Origin: Vagococcus salmoninarum
GTDB lineage: Bacteria > Bacillota > Bacilli > Lactobacillales > Vagococcaceae
Assembly: GCF_003987495.1 (NCBI RefSeq)
Contig: NZ_NGJU01000002.1
Coordinates: 124,001 to 188,000, forward strand
Length of the DNA stretch: 64,000 nucleotides
Reading direction: 5' to 3'
The position numbers and the translations under genes are program-made. Numbering within the stretch: position 1 is the first letter of the stretch; every line of letters starts with the position of its first letter. The notes beneath the pieces were generated by a model. The model saw only the letters and a list, made by a program, of their open reading frames with translations. It ran no database searches and was not told the origin of the DNA. Below, piece by piece: positions 50,316 through 59,429 of this stretch.

Positions 50316-50359
50316 TGTTACTCGTAACAGCAAGGCGATCTGGCATGATACCGGTAACA
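50316..50359 (-). promoter_or_regulatory. Twin LacI/MalR-type operators of the maltodextrin operon
   Basis: TGTTACTCGTAACA (50316-50329) and TGATACCGGTAACA (50346-50359) share the arms TG(T/A)TAC and GTAACA, with centres 30 bp apart, about three helical turns. They agree with the site before malE. The rest of the 260-base gap (50268-50528) is AT-rich and contains the PL8 terminator. Confidence 0.7.
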
Positions 50360-50479
50360 AGATTTATTTTACTATTTTTGATAATTTATTCAAAAGTATA
50401 CCACTTAACTGCTAGTTTTGTATTTTTATAACTTACTAAAGTTATTTATTTCCCCGCCCGCCTTTTACTGTCTTTAGCA

Positions 50480-50526
50480 AAAAAAGAAGTTGAATTGAGG
50501 CAATTGCTCCTCAGTTCAACTTCTTT
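50480..50526 (-). terminator. Terminator of the PL8 lyase gene
   Basis: Stem AAGAAGTTGAA-TGAGG / CCTCA-TTCAACTTCTT with T-run on the minus strand, at the stop codon. Confidence 0.88.
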
Positions 50527-50528
50527 TC

Positions 50529-53500
50529 TTATTCTTTTCTTCTCATAATAATCCCGCCGATTATCAGTAAACCACCACCTAAGCTACCAATTATGCGACT
50601 TGTTTTTTCGCTTGTTTGAGGCAATTTACCTGTTATTTGAGCTTTTTCTTGCTCCTTTGTCAGTTGATTTTGATTCCCCCTACTTGGTCTTGTTGGTGCT
50701 AGTTCAGAACTAGCGTTTCCTGGTTCTTTCGTTGTTGCTTGTTCAGAACTAGAGTTTTCTGGTTCTTTCGTTGTTGCGGGTTCAGATGTTGAGCTTTCTG
50801 GTTCTTTCGTTGTTGCGGGTTCAGATGTTGAGCTCTCTGGTTCTTTCGTTGTTGTTGGTTCAGAAGTTGAGCTTTCTGGTTCTGAACTGGAATCATCCGT
50901 TTCATTAGAGATCTTTGCTAGTTCAACCTTTTGGCTTTCCCCTGATTGTAAAACGACTTCAACAACTACCTCACTGCCTTGAGTTTTAGTATTCAGCTTA
51001 TCCCCAATGATTTTGTACTTAAGAGGGTCGTAACTAAAAGTTACGACTTTGTTTGGTGTTAAAGTCGGATCAGCTAAACTAATCGTTACAGTTTCAGCTT
51101 CCTTAAGGAGATAAGTCCCCTTATCGTAAAAGGTTAGGCCGGCGATTTTTTGCGCCTTCGTTTGATAATTGATTAAGCCAGTCATTCCCAACTCATGATC
51201 AACGACGATTTGACTGTCTTCATCATTTTTCAAAATCTCAATTTGATTCATTTTGGCGGCTTTTGTAAAAGCTTCTACCCCAATATTTGGGTAAATAATA
51301 TAGCCATAAGTTGAGTTGGCCTGCTGTTCTTGCCAAATCGTCATGAATTGATTACTCACAGGGCCCCCTTTTTCAGCATGGTTAATATCCCCCCAAGCTC
51401 CTACTCGATTATCGCGTAAAACGTGAATATTCCCTTTTACTAAAAACTGATAACCGATATTTCGAGATTCTCTACCATTGTCTAAATACATCGTCACAGG
51501 CTTTGCAATATTTTGCTCTTCCCCAGCAGTTAGTGCGGTAACTTCACCATTGATCATTAACTGACTTTCTGTCCCTCGCGGAACTTTTCGATTTTCAATA
51601 ATCGTTTCTAAAGAGTCTGTCGATGTGGTTTGAATGTCACTACCGACAGCGACGATTTTATCACCAAACATAAACCAGCCCTTCTTCGCTGTTAAGCTTT
51701 GATTCCAATTATTAAAGTCCATACTAAAAACACCAAATTGATCATCTAAGACGGTGCCGCCAACGAAATCTGACTGGCCAACTGTTTCGCCTGAGCCGTC
51801 TGCTCGTTTTTCCCTAGTGACAGTCGTTCCTGGCAAGCGATAAGGGTCAACAGTGGCCCAATAGTCATCGCTGTAATGACTTAAATCATCATTGTATAAA
51901 TAAGTCATGCCATCGCCAGTGTACCAGCCTCGCCGATTTTCATTGTTCATGTCTTCGTAATTTTGCGTTCGTTTTGAATGTAGACTAATCCCAAAAGCAA
52001 AATCTTTTTGACTATTATAATAAGCAATTTTATCCATATGGGCAAAATTTCTTAAATAGCTGACAGGTTGACGGCCTGCAATTTCAGGATTACTAAGTAA
52101 ATTTTGAACTAAACTAATGTCTCGAAAACTTCCTGCTGAAGCAACGTAATCAAAATAGCTGTCTGCTAAAAGATGATATTTCACCACTTGTTTCAAAGCT
52201 AGTTGTTTTTCTGCAGTTGAAATCTCAGCAATCCGTAACATGGCTCGTAAGACTTCGACTGCCGCTTGGTGGTCTTGGAGAGCGGAACGACTCATGGAGC
52301 GACCACGGGTCATGTCCATTAAACTGCCTTTGTATAAAATTGGTTGAAAGGCATTTTCCAACCACTCGTAAACATTTGATAAGTCTTCTTCAGAAATTGC
52401 GTAGCTTGTTGGTTGAATCACAGTCAGCAATTGCGATAGCCCTTCAATTAGAACATTGCCGTAAGCCCCAGTATAGGCAACGTTAGTGTGTGAAATAAAG
52501 GAACCGTCTCGATAAAAGCCTTCGCCTTCAGTTACGTAAGGCAACACAGTTTGCAAAGCACTAATGGCCGTTTTGACTTCTACATCATTTTTTAATAAGA
52601 GGTTCTGAATTAATTTCACTTTCCCAATATCGATTTGATTGCCACCTAAAGCTAATTGTTTCCGCTCTGGAATTGAGCCAAAAATATAATGAACATCAGG
52701 GACAAATGTATCAATCGGCGTTAAATAGCGACTTATTTGTTCCTTAGTTAAACCACCGTAAAGGACTGTTACAATATCATTTAAAGCTCTTGGTGTTCCT
52801 ATTTCAAAATCCCACCAGTTGCCGGTAATAACTACGTTTTCGTTGTAACGATGGATGTATAACCATTCTAAACTCCTTAAAACATCGCGATAGAGCGCTT
52901 CATTTAAATAGTAGGTCGAATAGGGGTTAACTACTGCTTCAGCTAATTTATAAAGTTCCCGATAATTTTTAGTCAATGTACTAGAATCAGCTTGATCTTT
53001 CAAATGTTCCCATAAATAAGGGGGATTGTCATTTTTATTTAAACTTTCCCAGATTTTTTTAACTGTCTGTTCTTTTAACTCGTGAGTGTCATTCATTTGC
53101 TGATTATCTCCTTGATAATACTGATCACCAAAAATAATCCCTTGCCACCCTTGTCTCATCCGATCAAATTCATCAGTCCTCTGAGGGGTTACCGTTAACT
53201 GAATCTCATCCACAAGCTGATTCTCACTATCGAAAATACTAACCTGAGTTTGACCCGCTTGTTGTGCTAAAAACACCCCGCCTTTTAACTGACCGATTTC
53301 GGAATTCTCTAATTTAAGTTGATAGTTTTCCGGTAATTGTTCTGAAAATAGTAGTTTCATTTCACTAACAGTGACTTCTTGACTCTTCTCAAAAGCCGGC
53401 AACTCTTCTGTGACAGGCTCATCACTAGTTACTTCAATGACTACTTGAGCTTTGACCCCTGAATCACCATAAGTGACGGAGACTGTACTAATTCCTTTCC

Positions 53501-54227
53501 CTAAAGCTGTGACTTCTCCTCCAGCAACGGTCAAGACTTTTTCATTAGAAGAATGCCATGTTAACTCTTCCACTGGAAAAGTTGCTGGAACAACTTCAAA
53601 AGCTAATGTTTCGGTAGTACCTTTCTCTAAGATTAACTGGGTCTCTTTAAATGCTAATGATGTCAGTGTTTCTTTTTTTGTTAACTGAATGTCATCAAAA
53701 TAAGCTGTGCCAGTTCCTTCTTCTAAAAATAGTTGCACTCTGATCGTATCAATTCCTTGCTCCGTATTAACTTTAGTCTTAACATTTTGCCAATCTTTCG
53801 TCCCAAGAACATTATTCGAGTAACTTAAAGGGTCAATCTGTTTGCCATTTGCATAACGTAAAACCCGAATCCGGGCTCCTTGACTAGCCGTCACTGACTC
53901 AGTTTTGATTCTGCCAGTCACTTCGTACTCTTGATTTTCTAAAACGGGAATATCTTGAGAAATCGCTACTCGACTAACTTCCGTTGCTGCTATTTTCAAA
54001 ATATTATTAGTCTGCTCTCCTTCATCACTAATAATACTAATGCCTGGTTTACCTTTCGCTACCCAAACGTCATTCCAGTGAAGAGCCTCTTGTTCATGCC
54101 ACTTCCCAGTTGCTGTTCGGACTTGAGTAAAGTCTCCGTTCTTAACCCCGCTATTTTCTCCATAAGCGACTAGACTTTGACTAATAAAAAAACAACTTAA
54201 ACCAATTAACAGACTTATTTTCTTCAT
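50529..54227 (-). CDS. LPxTG-anchored polysaccharide lyase family 8 (hyaluronate-lyase-like)
   Basis: 1232 aa. Signal peptide (1-23), carbohydrate-binding sandwich (about 25-185), bacterial Ig-like domain (about 190-270), PL8 helical barrel (about 360-690), PL8 central and C-terminal sheets (to about 1090), Ser/Thr/Glu/Pro repeats, LPQTSEK at 1202, membrane helix and RRKE. N530, H580 and Y589 are spaced as the catalytic Asn-His-Tyr of pneumococcal hyaluronate lyase; NWWDFEIGTPR (N470 on) and GRSMSRS are further PL8 marks. The ATG at 54227 is used (AAAGGAGG upstream) rather than 54284. PL8 enzymes cleave hyaluronan, chondroitin or xanthan by beta-elimination; a host or food polymer is likely, the exact one unknown. 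Confidence 0.92.
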   Translation of the reverse strand: MKKISLLIGLSCFFISQSLVAYGENSGVKNGDFTQVRTATGKWHEQEALHWNDVWVAKGKPGISIISDEGEQTNNILKIAATEVSRVAISQDIPVLENQEYEVTGRIKTESVTASQGARIRVLRYANGKQIDPLSYSNNVLGTKDWQNVKTKVNTEQGIDTIRVQLFLEEGTGTAYFDDIQLTKKETLTSLAFKETQLILEKGTTETLAFEVVPATFPVEELTWHSSNEKVLTVAGGEVTALGKGISTVSVTYGDSGVKAQVVIEVTSDEPVTEELPAFEKSQEVTVSEMKLLFSEQLPENYQLKLENSEIGQLKGGVFLAQQAGQTQVSIFDSENQLVDEIQLTVTPQRTDEFDRMRQGWQGIIFGDQYYQGDNQQMNDTHELKEQTVKKIWESLNKNDNPPYLWEHLKDQADSSTLTKNYRELYKLAEAVVNPYSTYYLNEALYRDVLRSLEWLYIHRYNENVVITGNWWDFEIGTPRALNDIVTVLYGGLTKEQISRYLTPIDTFVPDVHYIFGSIPERKQLALGGNQIDIGKVKLIQNLLLKNDVEVKTAISALQTVLPYVTEGEGFYRDGSFISHTNVAYTGAYGNVLIEGLSQLLTVIQPTSYAISEEDLSNVYEWLENAFQPILYKGSLMDMTRGRSMSRSALQDHQAAVEVLRAMLRIAEISTAEKQLALKQVVKYHLLADSYFDYVASAGSFRDISLVQNLLSNPEIAGRQPVSYLRNFAHMDKIAYYNSQKDFAFGISLHSKRTQNYEDMNNENRRGWYTGDGMTYLYNDDLSHYSDDYWATVDPYRLPGTTVTREKRADGSGETVGQSDFVGGTVLDDQFGVFSMDFNNWNQSLTAKKGWFMFGDKIVAVGSDIQTTSTDSLETIIENRKVPRGTESQLMINGEVTALTAGEEQNIAKPVTMYLDNGRESRNIGYQFLVKGNIHVLRDNRVGAWGDINHAEKGGPVSNQFMTIWQEQQANSTYGYIIYPNIGVEAFTKAAKMNQIEILKNDEDSQIVVDHELGMTGLINYQTKAQKIAGLTFYDKGTYLLKEAETVTISLADPTLTPNKVVTFSYDPLKYKIIGDKLNTKTQGSEVVVEVVLQSGESQKVELAKISNETDDSSSEPESSTSEPTTTKEPESSTSEPATTKEPESSTSEPATTKEPENSSSEQATTKEPGNASSELAPTRPSRGNQNQLTKEQEKAQITGKLPQTSEKTSRIIGSLGGGLLIIGGIIMRRKE
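50696..50886 (-). repeat. 39-bp tandem repeats coding a wall-spanning stalk
   Basis: Five units, period exactly 39 bp (GGTTCTTT at 50722, 50761, 50800, 50839 and, diverged, 50878), each coding a 13-residue EPESSTSEPATTK-like unit in the PL8 protein. The two central units are almost identical, the outer ones decayed. Such repeats change copy number easily and set the distance between enzyme and wall. Confidence 0.9.
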
Positions 54228-54289
54228 ACGTATCCTGCCTCCTTTTAAACTATCCCTACGTAATAAAGTAAATGCAACTTTCATGCCAA

Positions 54290-54324
54290 CAAAAAGAACC
54301 CTTGCTAGACAAGAGTTCTTTTTG
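54290..54324 (-). terminator. Terminator of the lacI gene
   Basis: Stem AAAAAGAACTCTTG / CAAGGGTTCTTTTT with a 5-nt loop and T-run on the minus strand, separating lacI from the PL8 gene. Confidence 0.85.
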
Positions 54325-54334
54325 TAATCTTAGA

Positions 54335-54348
54335 TGTAAGCGCTAAAT
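54335..54348 (-). promoter_or_regulatory. cre-like site upstream of the PL8 gene
   Basis: TGTAAGCGCTAAAT (read on the plus strand) fits the core of the CcpA consensus but not its last two positions. It lies between the lacI stop and its terminator, about 110 nt before the PL8 start. Low confidence. Confidence 0.35.
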
Positions 54349-54363
54349 AATCGGATGTGATCT

Positions 54364-55320
54364 TTATGAGTTTTTACATGTACTTTCTCGAATAATTAAT
54401 TCTGGTTCAAAAAATTGATTGCCTTGAGGGGCGCCCTTTTGATCAATCTTATTTAACAACATCTTGCCACAGGCTCGGCCCATTTCGATAACAGACTGCT
54501 TAACAGTCGTCAAACGGGGGTAAGCAATTTGATCTAAAAAGACACCATCAAAGCCAATTACGCCATAGTCTTGAGGAATTTGAGCTTTGTTATTAAGAAG
54601 ACCGCGTTCAATTCCTAAAGCTAAACGATCGGAACTACAGACAAAGGCGGTTTTTTTATCGTAATTTCTAAATGTTTCTTCAATAAAAGCGGCGGCATAA
54701 CGGGAGCGGTTTTCAAAACGAACGATTTCCGGTACTCGTTGATGTTTTTGCATCGTGTTAATGTAGCCAGCTTCTCGGGAAAATTCAAAGGTTTCTTTGA
54801 CGTCGATCCCAACAAAGACAATCCGTTCATACCCCATGGCAATAGCGTGTTCCGTGGCTAAAGTTGTGCCTTTTTTATTATCCGTATCAACGAAATCATA
54901 ACCGTAACGATTTTCACCAAAGAGAATCACTGGTTTTTCAATTCGACCAATCCATTCGTAGTCTAAATCACGCATACCAGTAATAATATACCCGTCAGAT
55001 AAACCAACATCGAAACTATTTTCCGTGACTAACTGTAAAGAATATTGATGTTTGTCTAATTCTTTTGAAATCCCCATTAATAAATTCATATAATAAGGCT
55101 CCGTCGTATCCATCTCTTCAAGGATAAATAGTTTGATGACTTGGGTACGATTATTGGCTAAAGCTTTCGCCGCAACATTCGGTTTATAGTCTAAGTCTTT
55201 CATCGCTTGAAAGACTAATTCTTTTAATTCATCAGTGACTTGTTCAGGGTGATTGATAACACGAGACACAGTCATTTTCGACACATTGGCTTTTTTCGCC
55301 ACATCAGTTAAGGTAACCAT
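54364..55320 (-). CDS. LacI-family transcriptional repressor (MalR candidate)
   Basis: 318 aa. Helix-turn-helix and hinge: VTLTDVAKKANVSKMTVSRV, then YKPNVAAKALANNRT. The periplasmic-binding-like ligand domain has FVGIDVKETFEFSREAGY, FVCSSDRLALGIERGLL and VIGFDGVFLDQIAYPRLTTV. The ATG at 55320 has GGGGAG 4 nt before it; the frame is open to a TTG seven codons upstream. It sits directly before the PL8 gene and about 4 kb before the maltodextrin operon. It is the only LacI gene here and so the best candidate for the TGTTAC-type operators, though control of the PL8 gene alone is equally possible. Confidence 0.88.
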   Translation of the reverse strand: MVTLTDVAKKANVSKMTVSRVINHPEQVTDELKELVFQAMKDLDYKPNVAAKALANNRTQVIKLFILEEMDTTEPYYMNLLMGISKELDKHQYSLQLVTENSFDVGLSDGYIITGMRDLDYEWIGRIEKPVILFGENRYGYDFVDTDNKKGTTLATEHAIAMGYERIVFVGIDVKETFEFSREAGYINTMQKHQRVPEIVRFENRSRYAAAFIEETFRNYDKKTAFVCSSDRLALGIERGLLNNKAQIPQDYGVIGFDGVFLDQIAYPRLTTVKQSVIEMGRACGKMLLNKIDQKGAPQGNQFFEPELIIRESTCKNS

Positions 55321-55363
55321 CCGTCTCCCCTTTCGAACCAATTATTTTTTAATCAATACTTCT

Positions 55364-55369
55364 ATTATA
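55364..55369 (-). promoter_or_regulatory. -10 box of the lacI gene
   Basis: TATAAT on the minus strand, 44 nt before the lacI start codon and after the adhE terminator. No good -35 box is seen. Confidence 0.4.
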
Positions 55370-55410
55370 ACCTCTAATTAAAATATTACTAGAATCTAAG
55401 GGAAATTTCA

Positions 55411-55452
55411 AAAAAAGAACCTTGTTAGATGTGACTCTAACAAGGTTCTTTC
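55411..55452 (-). terminator. Terminator of adhE
   Basis: Perfect 16-bp stem AAAGAACCTTGTTAGA / TCTAACAAGGTTCTTT with a 6-nt loop and T-run on the minus strand. Confidence 0.9.
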
Positions 55453-55474
55453 CGCTATTAATTAATGATGTACT

Positions 55475-58072
55475 TTAAACACCTTCGTAAGCATCAATAA
55501 TAATTTGTTTTAATTCACTAATTAAAGGTTCTTTAGGATTAGCTGTTGTACATTGGTCTTCATAAGCTAATTCAGCCATATGATCAACTGTGTTATCAAG
55601 GACTTCTTGAGTCACCCCTTGGGCTTTCAAGCTCATATCAATGCCAACACTCTTACCTAATTCACTAACAGCAGCAATTAAGCTTTCAACTAATTCTGCC
55701 GTTGTCTTGCCTTTGAGACCTAAAATTCTTGCAACTTCGGCGTAATCTTCATGAGCACGGAAATACTCATATTTAGGAAACATTGCATGTTTTTGTGGGT
55801 CTTTCGCATTATAGCGAATAATATGTGGCAAGAGAATCGCATTCGTCCGTCCGTGAGGAATGTTATACTCGCCACCGATTTTATGGGCAACTGAGTGACA
55901 AATTCCTAAGAAGGCATTAGCAAAGGCCATTCCAGCTAAGGCTGAAGCATTATGCATTTTTTCACGTGCATCAAAATCAGCTGTCTCAACAGATTCTTTC
56001 AAGTTCCCAAAGACTAATTTAATTGCTTCGATACTTAAGCCCCGAGTGTAATCAGAAGCCATGACTGAGACATAGGACTCTAAGGCATGGGTTAAGACAT
56101 CCATTCCAGTATCAGCAGCAATTGATCTTGGTAATGTTTGAACGAACTGAGCATCAATAATTGCCACATCTGGTGTTAAAGCGTAATCTGCTAAAGGATA
56201 CTTAACATTAGTATCACTATCAGTAATTACGGCGAATGGTGTGACTTCAGCTCCTGTTCCTGATGTTGTTGGAATACAAACTAGTTGTGATTTAACGGCT
56301 CTCGGGAATTTGTAGATTCGTTTACGAATATCTAAGAATTTTTGTTTCGCCCCAAAGAATTCTGTTTCAGGGTGTTCGTAGAATAACCACATGCCTTTAG
56401 CAGCATCCATGGCTGAACCACCACCAAGAGCAATTACTGTATCTGGTTTGAATTCGACCATTTGTTCTGTTCCTTTATAAACAGTGTTCGTTGATGGATT
56501 TGGCTCAACTTCTGAGAAGACTGAAATCTTAACATCGTTGTCCCGTTTCCGCAGTTCATCCATTACAATGTCAGCATAGCCAAATTGAACCATTCCTGGG
56601 TCACAAACTAAGAAGACACGTTCCACTTTATCCATTGCTTGTAAGTATTGAACTGAATTTTTTTCAAAGAAAATACGTGAAGGAAGTCTAAACCATTGCA
56701 TATTTTTTCTCCGTTTCGCGACTGTTTTAATGTTTAACAAGTTAATAGCGGTAACGTTTCTTGAAATTGAGTTTTTACCGTAAGAACCACAACCTAATGT
56801 TAATGAAGGAATCATTTCATTATATAAATCGCCAATTCCTCCTTGTGACGTTGGTGAGTTAACTAAGATCCGACAAGCTTTCATCCGTAAAGCGAAGTCA
56901 ACTTGTAAGTCCTCGTCTTCAGTGTGGACACAAGCAGTATGGCCTAAACCAAATTCAAGCATATTTTCACAATGAACTAAGGCCTCTTCACGAGTGTCAG
57001 CCTTAACCATGGCTAAAACTGGTGATAATTTTTCTAATGACAGTGGGAATTTAGCGCCAGTGCCGCCGATTTCTGCTATTAAAATTTTCGTACCTGCTGG
57101 AACTTGTAAGCCTGCTAATTCAGCAATAGCGTTAGCTGATTTTCCAACAACAAATGGGTTAACAGCTGTTTTAGCCTCATTCATTACTACAGCTTCCAAT
57201 TTTTCAACATCTTGTCCATTTAAAACAACGACTTGATGGGCTTGAAATTCTTTTTTAACTTCTTCGTAAACAGCTTTATCAACAATGATTCCTTGTTCCG
57301 AGGCACAAATCATGCCATTGTCAAATGACTTAGAAACGATTAAATCATTCACAGCCCGTTTAATTTTTGCTGATTTCTCAATATAAGCCGGGGTATTTCC
57401 TGGTCCAACCCCTAAAGCTGGTTTACCTGTTGAGTAAGCCGATTTGACCATTGCCCCACCACCAGTTGCTAACACGACTGCGACTTTTGGATGGTTCATT
57501 AAAGCAGTTGTCGCTTCTAATGAGGGAACTTCTACCCATTGGATACAATTTTCTGGTGCCCCTGCTGCTATGGCAGCATCTCTAACGACTTTAGCCGAAG
57601 CCACCGAACATTTTTGCGCTCCCGGGTGGAAAGCAAAGATAATTGGGTTTCTTGTTTTTAAAGCAATCATCGCTTTAAAAATAGTTGTCGATGTTGGGTT
57701 AGTTGTTGGTGTCACACCACATAAGACCCCAACTGGCGCTGCTATTTCCATTAAACCAGTTTGTTTATCATCACTAATAACACCGACTGTTTTATTATTT
57801 TTAATATTATTCCAAATCGATTCTGAAGCAAACATGTTTTTAATTGCCTTGTCTTCATAAATACCACGACCAGTTTCTTCCACCGCCATTTTTGCTAAAG
57901 GCATGTGTTGATCTGACGCAGCTAATGACATTTTGTACACAATGTGATCAACTTGTTCTTGGTTAAACGCTTCCATTTCTTTTAAAGCAATTGTCGCGTT
58001 GTTCGCCAAAATATCAGTTGCTTCTTGGACACTAGAAACTTTTACCGTTTCTGTTTTTGATACTTTTGCCAT
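55475..58072 (-). CDS. adhE: Bifunctional acetaldehyde/alcohol dehydrogenase
   Basis: 865 aa. The N-terminal half (1-440) is a CoA-acylating aldehyde dehydrogenase with catalytic cysteine in FDNGMICASEQG and nucleotide motif VGPGNTPAY. The C-terminal half (about 450-865) is an iron-dependent alcohol dehydrogenase: GGGSAMDAAKGMW, PTTSGTGAEVTPFAV and the iron ligands in FLGICHSVAHKIGG and HGRTNAILLPH. It turns acetyl-CoA into ethanol, regenerating two NAD+, and forms spirosomes. AGGAGG precedes the ATG. Monocistronic. Enterococci also carry adhE next to mevalonate genes; here they are far apart. Confidence 0.96.
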   Translation of the reverse strand: MAKVSKTETVKVSSVQEATDILANNATIALKEMEAFNQEQVDHIVYKMSLAASDQHMPLAKMAVEETGRGIYEDKAIKNMFASESIWNNIKNNKTVGVISDDKQTGLMEIAAPVGVLCGVTPTTNPTSTTIFKAMIALKTRNPIIFAFHPGAQKCSVASAKVVRDAAIAAGAPENCIQWVEVPSLEATTALMNHPKVAVVLATGGGAMVKSAYSTGKPALGVGPGNTPAYIEKSAKIKRAVNDLIVSKSFDNGMICASEQGIIVDKAVYEEVKKEFQAHQVVVLNGQDVEKLEAVVMNEAKTAVNPFVVGKSANAIAELAGLQVPAGTKILIAEIGGTGAKFPLSLEKLSPVLAMVKADTREEALVHCENMLEFGLGHTACVHTEDEDLQVDFALRMKACRILVNSPTSQGGIGDLYNEMIPSLTLGCGSYGKNSISRNVTAINLLNIKTVAKRRKNMQWFRLPSRIFFEKNSVQYLQAMDKVERVFLVCDPGMVQFGYADIVMDELRKRDNDVKISVFSEVEPNPSTNTVYKGTEQMVEFKPDTVIALGGGSAMDAAKGMWLFYEHPETEFFGAKQKFLDIRKRIYKFPRAVKSQLVCIPTTSGTGAEVTPFAVITDSDTNVKYPLADYALTPDVAIIDAQFVQTLPRSIAADTGMDVLTHALESYVSVMASDYTRGLSIEAIKLVFGNLKESVETADFDAREKMHNASALAGMAFANAFLGICHSVAHKIGGEYNIPHGRTNAILLPHIIRYNAKDPQKHAMFPKYEYFRAHEDYAEVARILGLKGKTTAELVESLIAAVSELGKSVGIDMSLKAQGVTQEVLDNTVDHMAELAYEDQCTTANPKEPLISELKQIIIDAYEGV

Positions 58073-58361
58073 ATTATTCCTCCTAAAAACATTTTTGATT
58101 GCGTTTTCTTAACGTCTTAATAATAGCATTTTTCACAAACTCCCCGTTAGGAGGATATTCAGTAGTTATTGGACTTTATTAACATTTATTAGTTACGTTT
58201 TTCACAAAACAAATCTATGATACAATGGTTTAATAAAGACTTATAGGACTTCTTATGACTTTTTTTTATTTCCTTCGCCGTTCATTTAATACCTGTATAA
58301 AAACAACTTTGTGATAAGTTATTCCTATTAGTTAACTAAAACAAGAAATGGGGAACCCACT
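58073..58361. promoter_or_regulatory. Divergent adhE / AraC-type regulator control region
   Basis: 289 bases with no gene. A plus-strand -10 TACAAT lies at 58221-58226. TTGTGA or TCACAA half sites occur near 58132-58138, 58202-58208 and 58308-58314; these resemble halves of Rex (NADH sensor) operators, which commonly control adhE, but no full dyad is present. An AGGAGG-like sequence at 58149-58154 leads to no frame. Confidence 0.35.
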
Positions 58362-59132
58362 TTGTGTAATATCTTAATGGTAACTGACGATTTGGCTTTA
58401 AAAAAAAATTTACTGACACTTTTAAACAAATACTTTGTCAATGTTTTTCTACTCCCTCACGCCACAAGTGCTAATAAAGCTCTGGCGATTGCTAAAACAC
58501 ACCAACCTGAAATTGTGATGATTGACTTAAACTTACCAAGTGAAGACGCTTTCTTACTACCTAATCAATTGTTAGCTTTACATCCTAATTTACGGAGTAT
58601 CATGGTTGATGACGACGCTAATTGCCAACATGCTCAAACAGCCATCCGCTTAGGTGCCATCGACTACCTTGTTCAACCATTAATCGAAGAAGAAGCCTTA
58701 AATAGTATTCATCGCGCCATTATTTCTTTAAACCAAGTCTCACTTTTGAATCATCGCAAGGAAGATGCTACCGCTACCCAAAATGAAACGATTTTACCAA
58801 TGATTCAATACATTCACAGCCATGCTTTTGAAGACATTAACTTAGATAGTCTAGCGGATTTTATGCATTTAAATAAAAATTATTTATGCCAACTTTTTAA
58901 GAAGGAAGTCGGGATGACATACATTGCTTATTTAAATCAATTCCGGATTGAACAAGCCAAGTTATTTTTACGGACAACTACTGATAAATTGGCGGTTATT
59001 GCTGAAAAAGTCGGCTATAAAGACCCGGCTTATTTTAGTCGGATTTTTAAAAAAATAACTGGCATCAGTCCCCACCACTATCGCCAAACGTATGTTGGTG
59101 ATTTGCGAACATTTGAACTTCAACCAGTTTAA
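58362..59132 (+). CDS. AraC-type response regulator with degenerate receiver
   Basis: 256 aa. Residues 1-125 form a receiver domain: acidic pocket TDD (8-10) and phospho-acceptor D55 in VMIDLNLP are kept, but the conserved Thr/Ser is D83 (MVDDDAN) and the invariant lysine is Q105 (YLVQPL). Residues about 145-245 are a two-helix-turn-helix AraC domain (LDSLADFMHLNKNYLCQLFK; YKDPAYFSRIFKKITGISP). Start is TTG with a modest GGGGAA site; the first ATG is codon 6. No histidine kinase is adjacent. Divergent from adhE and upstream of the T-box gene. Its signal may not be phosphorylation. Confidence 0.85.
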   Translation: MCNILMVTDDLALKKNLLTLLNKYFVNVFLLPHATSANKALAIAKTHQPEIVMIDLNLPSEDAFLLPNQLLALHPNLRSIMVDDDANCQHAQTAIRLGAIDYLVQPLIEEEALNSIHRAIISLNQVSLLNHRKEDATATQNETILPMIQYIHSHAFEDINLDSLADFMHLNKNYLCQLFKKEVGMTYIAYLNQFRIEQAKLFLRTTTDKLAVIAEKVGYKDPAYFSRIFKKITGISPHHYRQTYVGDLRTFELQPV

Positions 59133-59154
59133 TCAGTTGACAGCTCTTAAAAAA

Positions 59155-59398
59155 CATGAGATAGTTGTAACCAGATTAACGACATTAAGTTCCAGTAGCA
59201 AATCATCTTACAGTTCAGAGAGTTGACGGGTGTGCGAGTCAATCATAATGATTTTGTGAATTACAAACTTAGTTACACCGATGTCACGTTGGGTTTGAGC
59301 CCTTATCCTCTCTTAGAGAAAAGCAGTTGCTTTTAAATTTGGGTGGTACCACGAACTATTTCGTCCCTGTTAGTTATAAACTAACAGGGGCTTTTTTT
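59155..59398 (+). promoter_or_regulatory. T-box riboswitch, probably tyrosine-specific
   Basis: Stem I distal elements CAGAGAGTTGACGGG and TGTGCGAGTC (59216-59240), a basal stem GTAAC / GTTAC, and the T-box AATTTGGGTGGTACCACG (59336-59353) are present. An intrinsic terminator follows (CCCTGTTAGTT / AACTAACAGGG, about 59364-59390, with T-run). Opposite the AGTA-like strand, the bulge before GTTAC reads AATTACAAAC, putting TAC (59262-59264), a tyrosine codon, in specifier position. Uncharged tRNA-Tyr would allow read-through into the NhaC-family gene. Confidence 0.88.
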
Positions 59399-59429
59399 AT
59401 TTTTAATTAAGAACAATGGAGGAATGACA

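Noticed and set aside
50696-50886. Regular 39-bp repeats considered as a CRISPR array
   Set aside because: Units are contiguous with no spacers and encode a Ser/Thr/Pro-rich protein segment.
50699-50905. 68-codon frame made of repeated QQRKNQ units
   Set aside because: Shadow frame of the 39-bp repeats that encode the PL8 stalk; it has no signal of its own.
58073-58361. Rex operator controlling adhE
   Set aside because: Only isolated TTGTGA-type half sites are present, with no complete dyad; kept as a weak note in the regulatory region.
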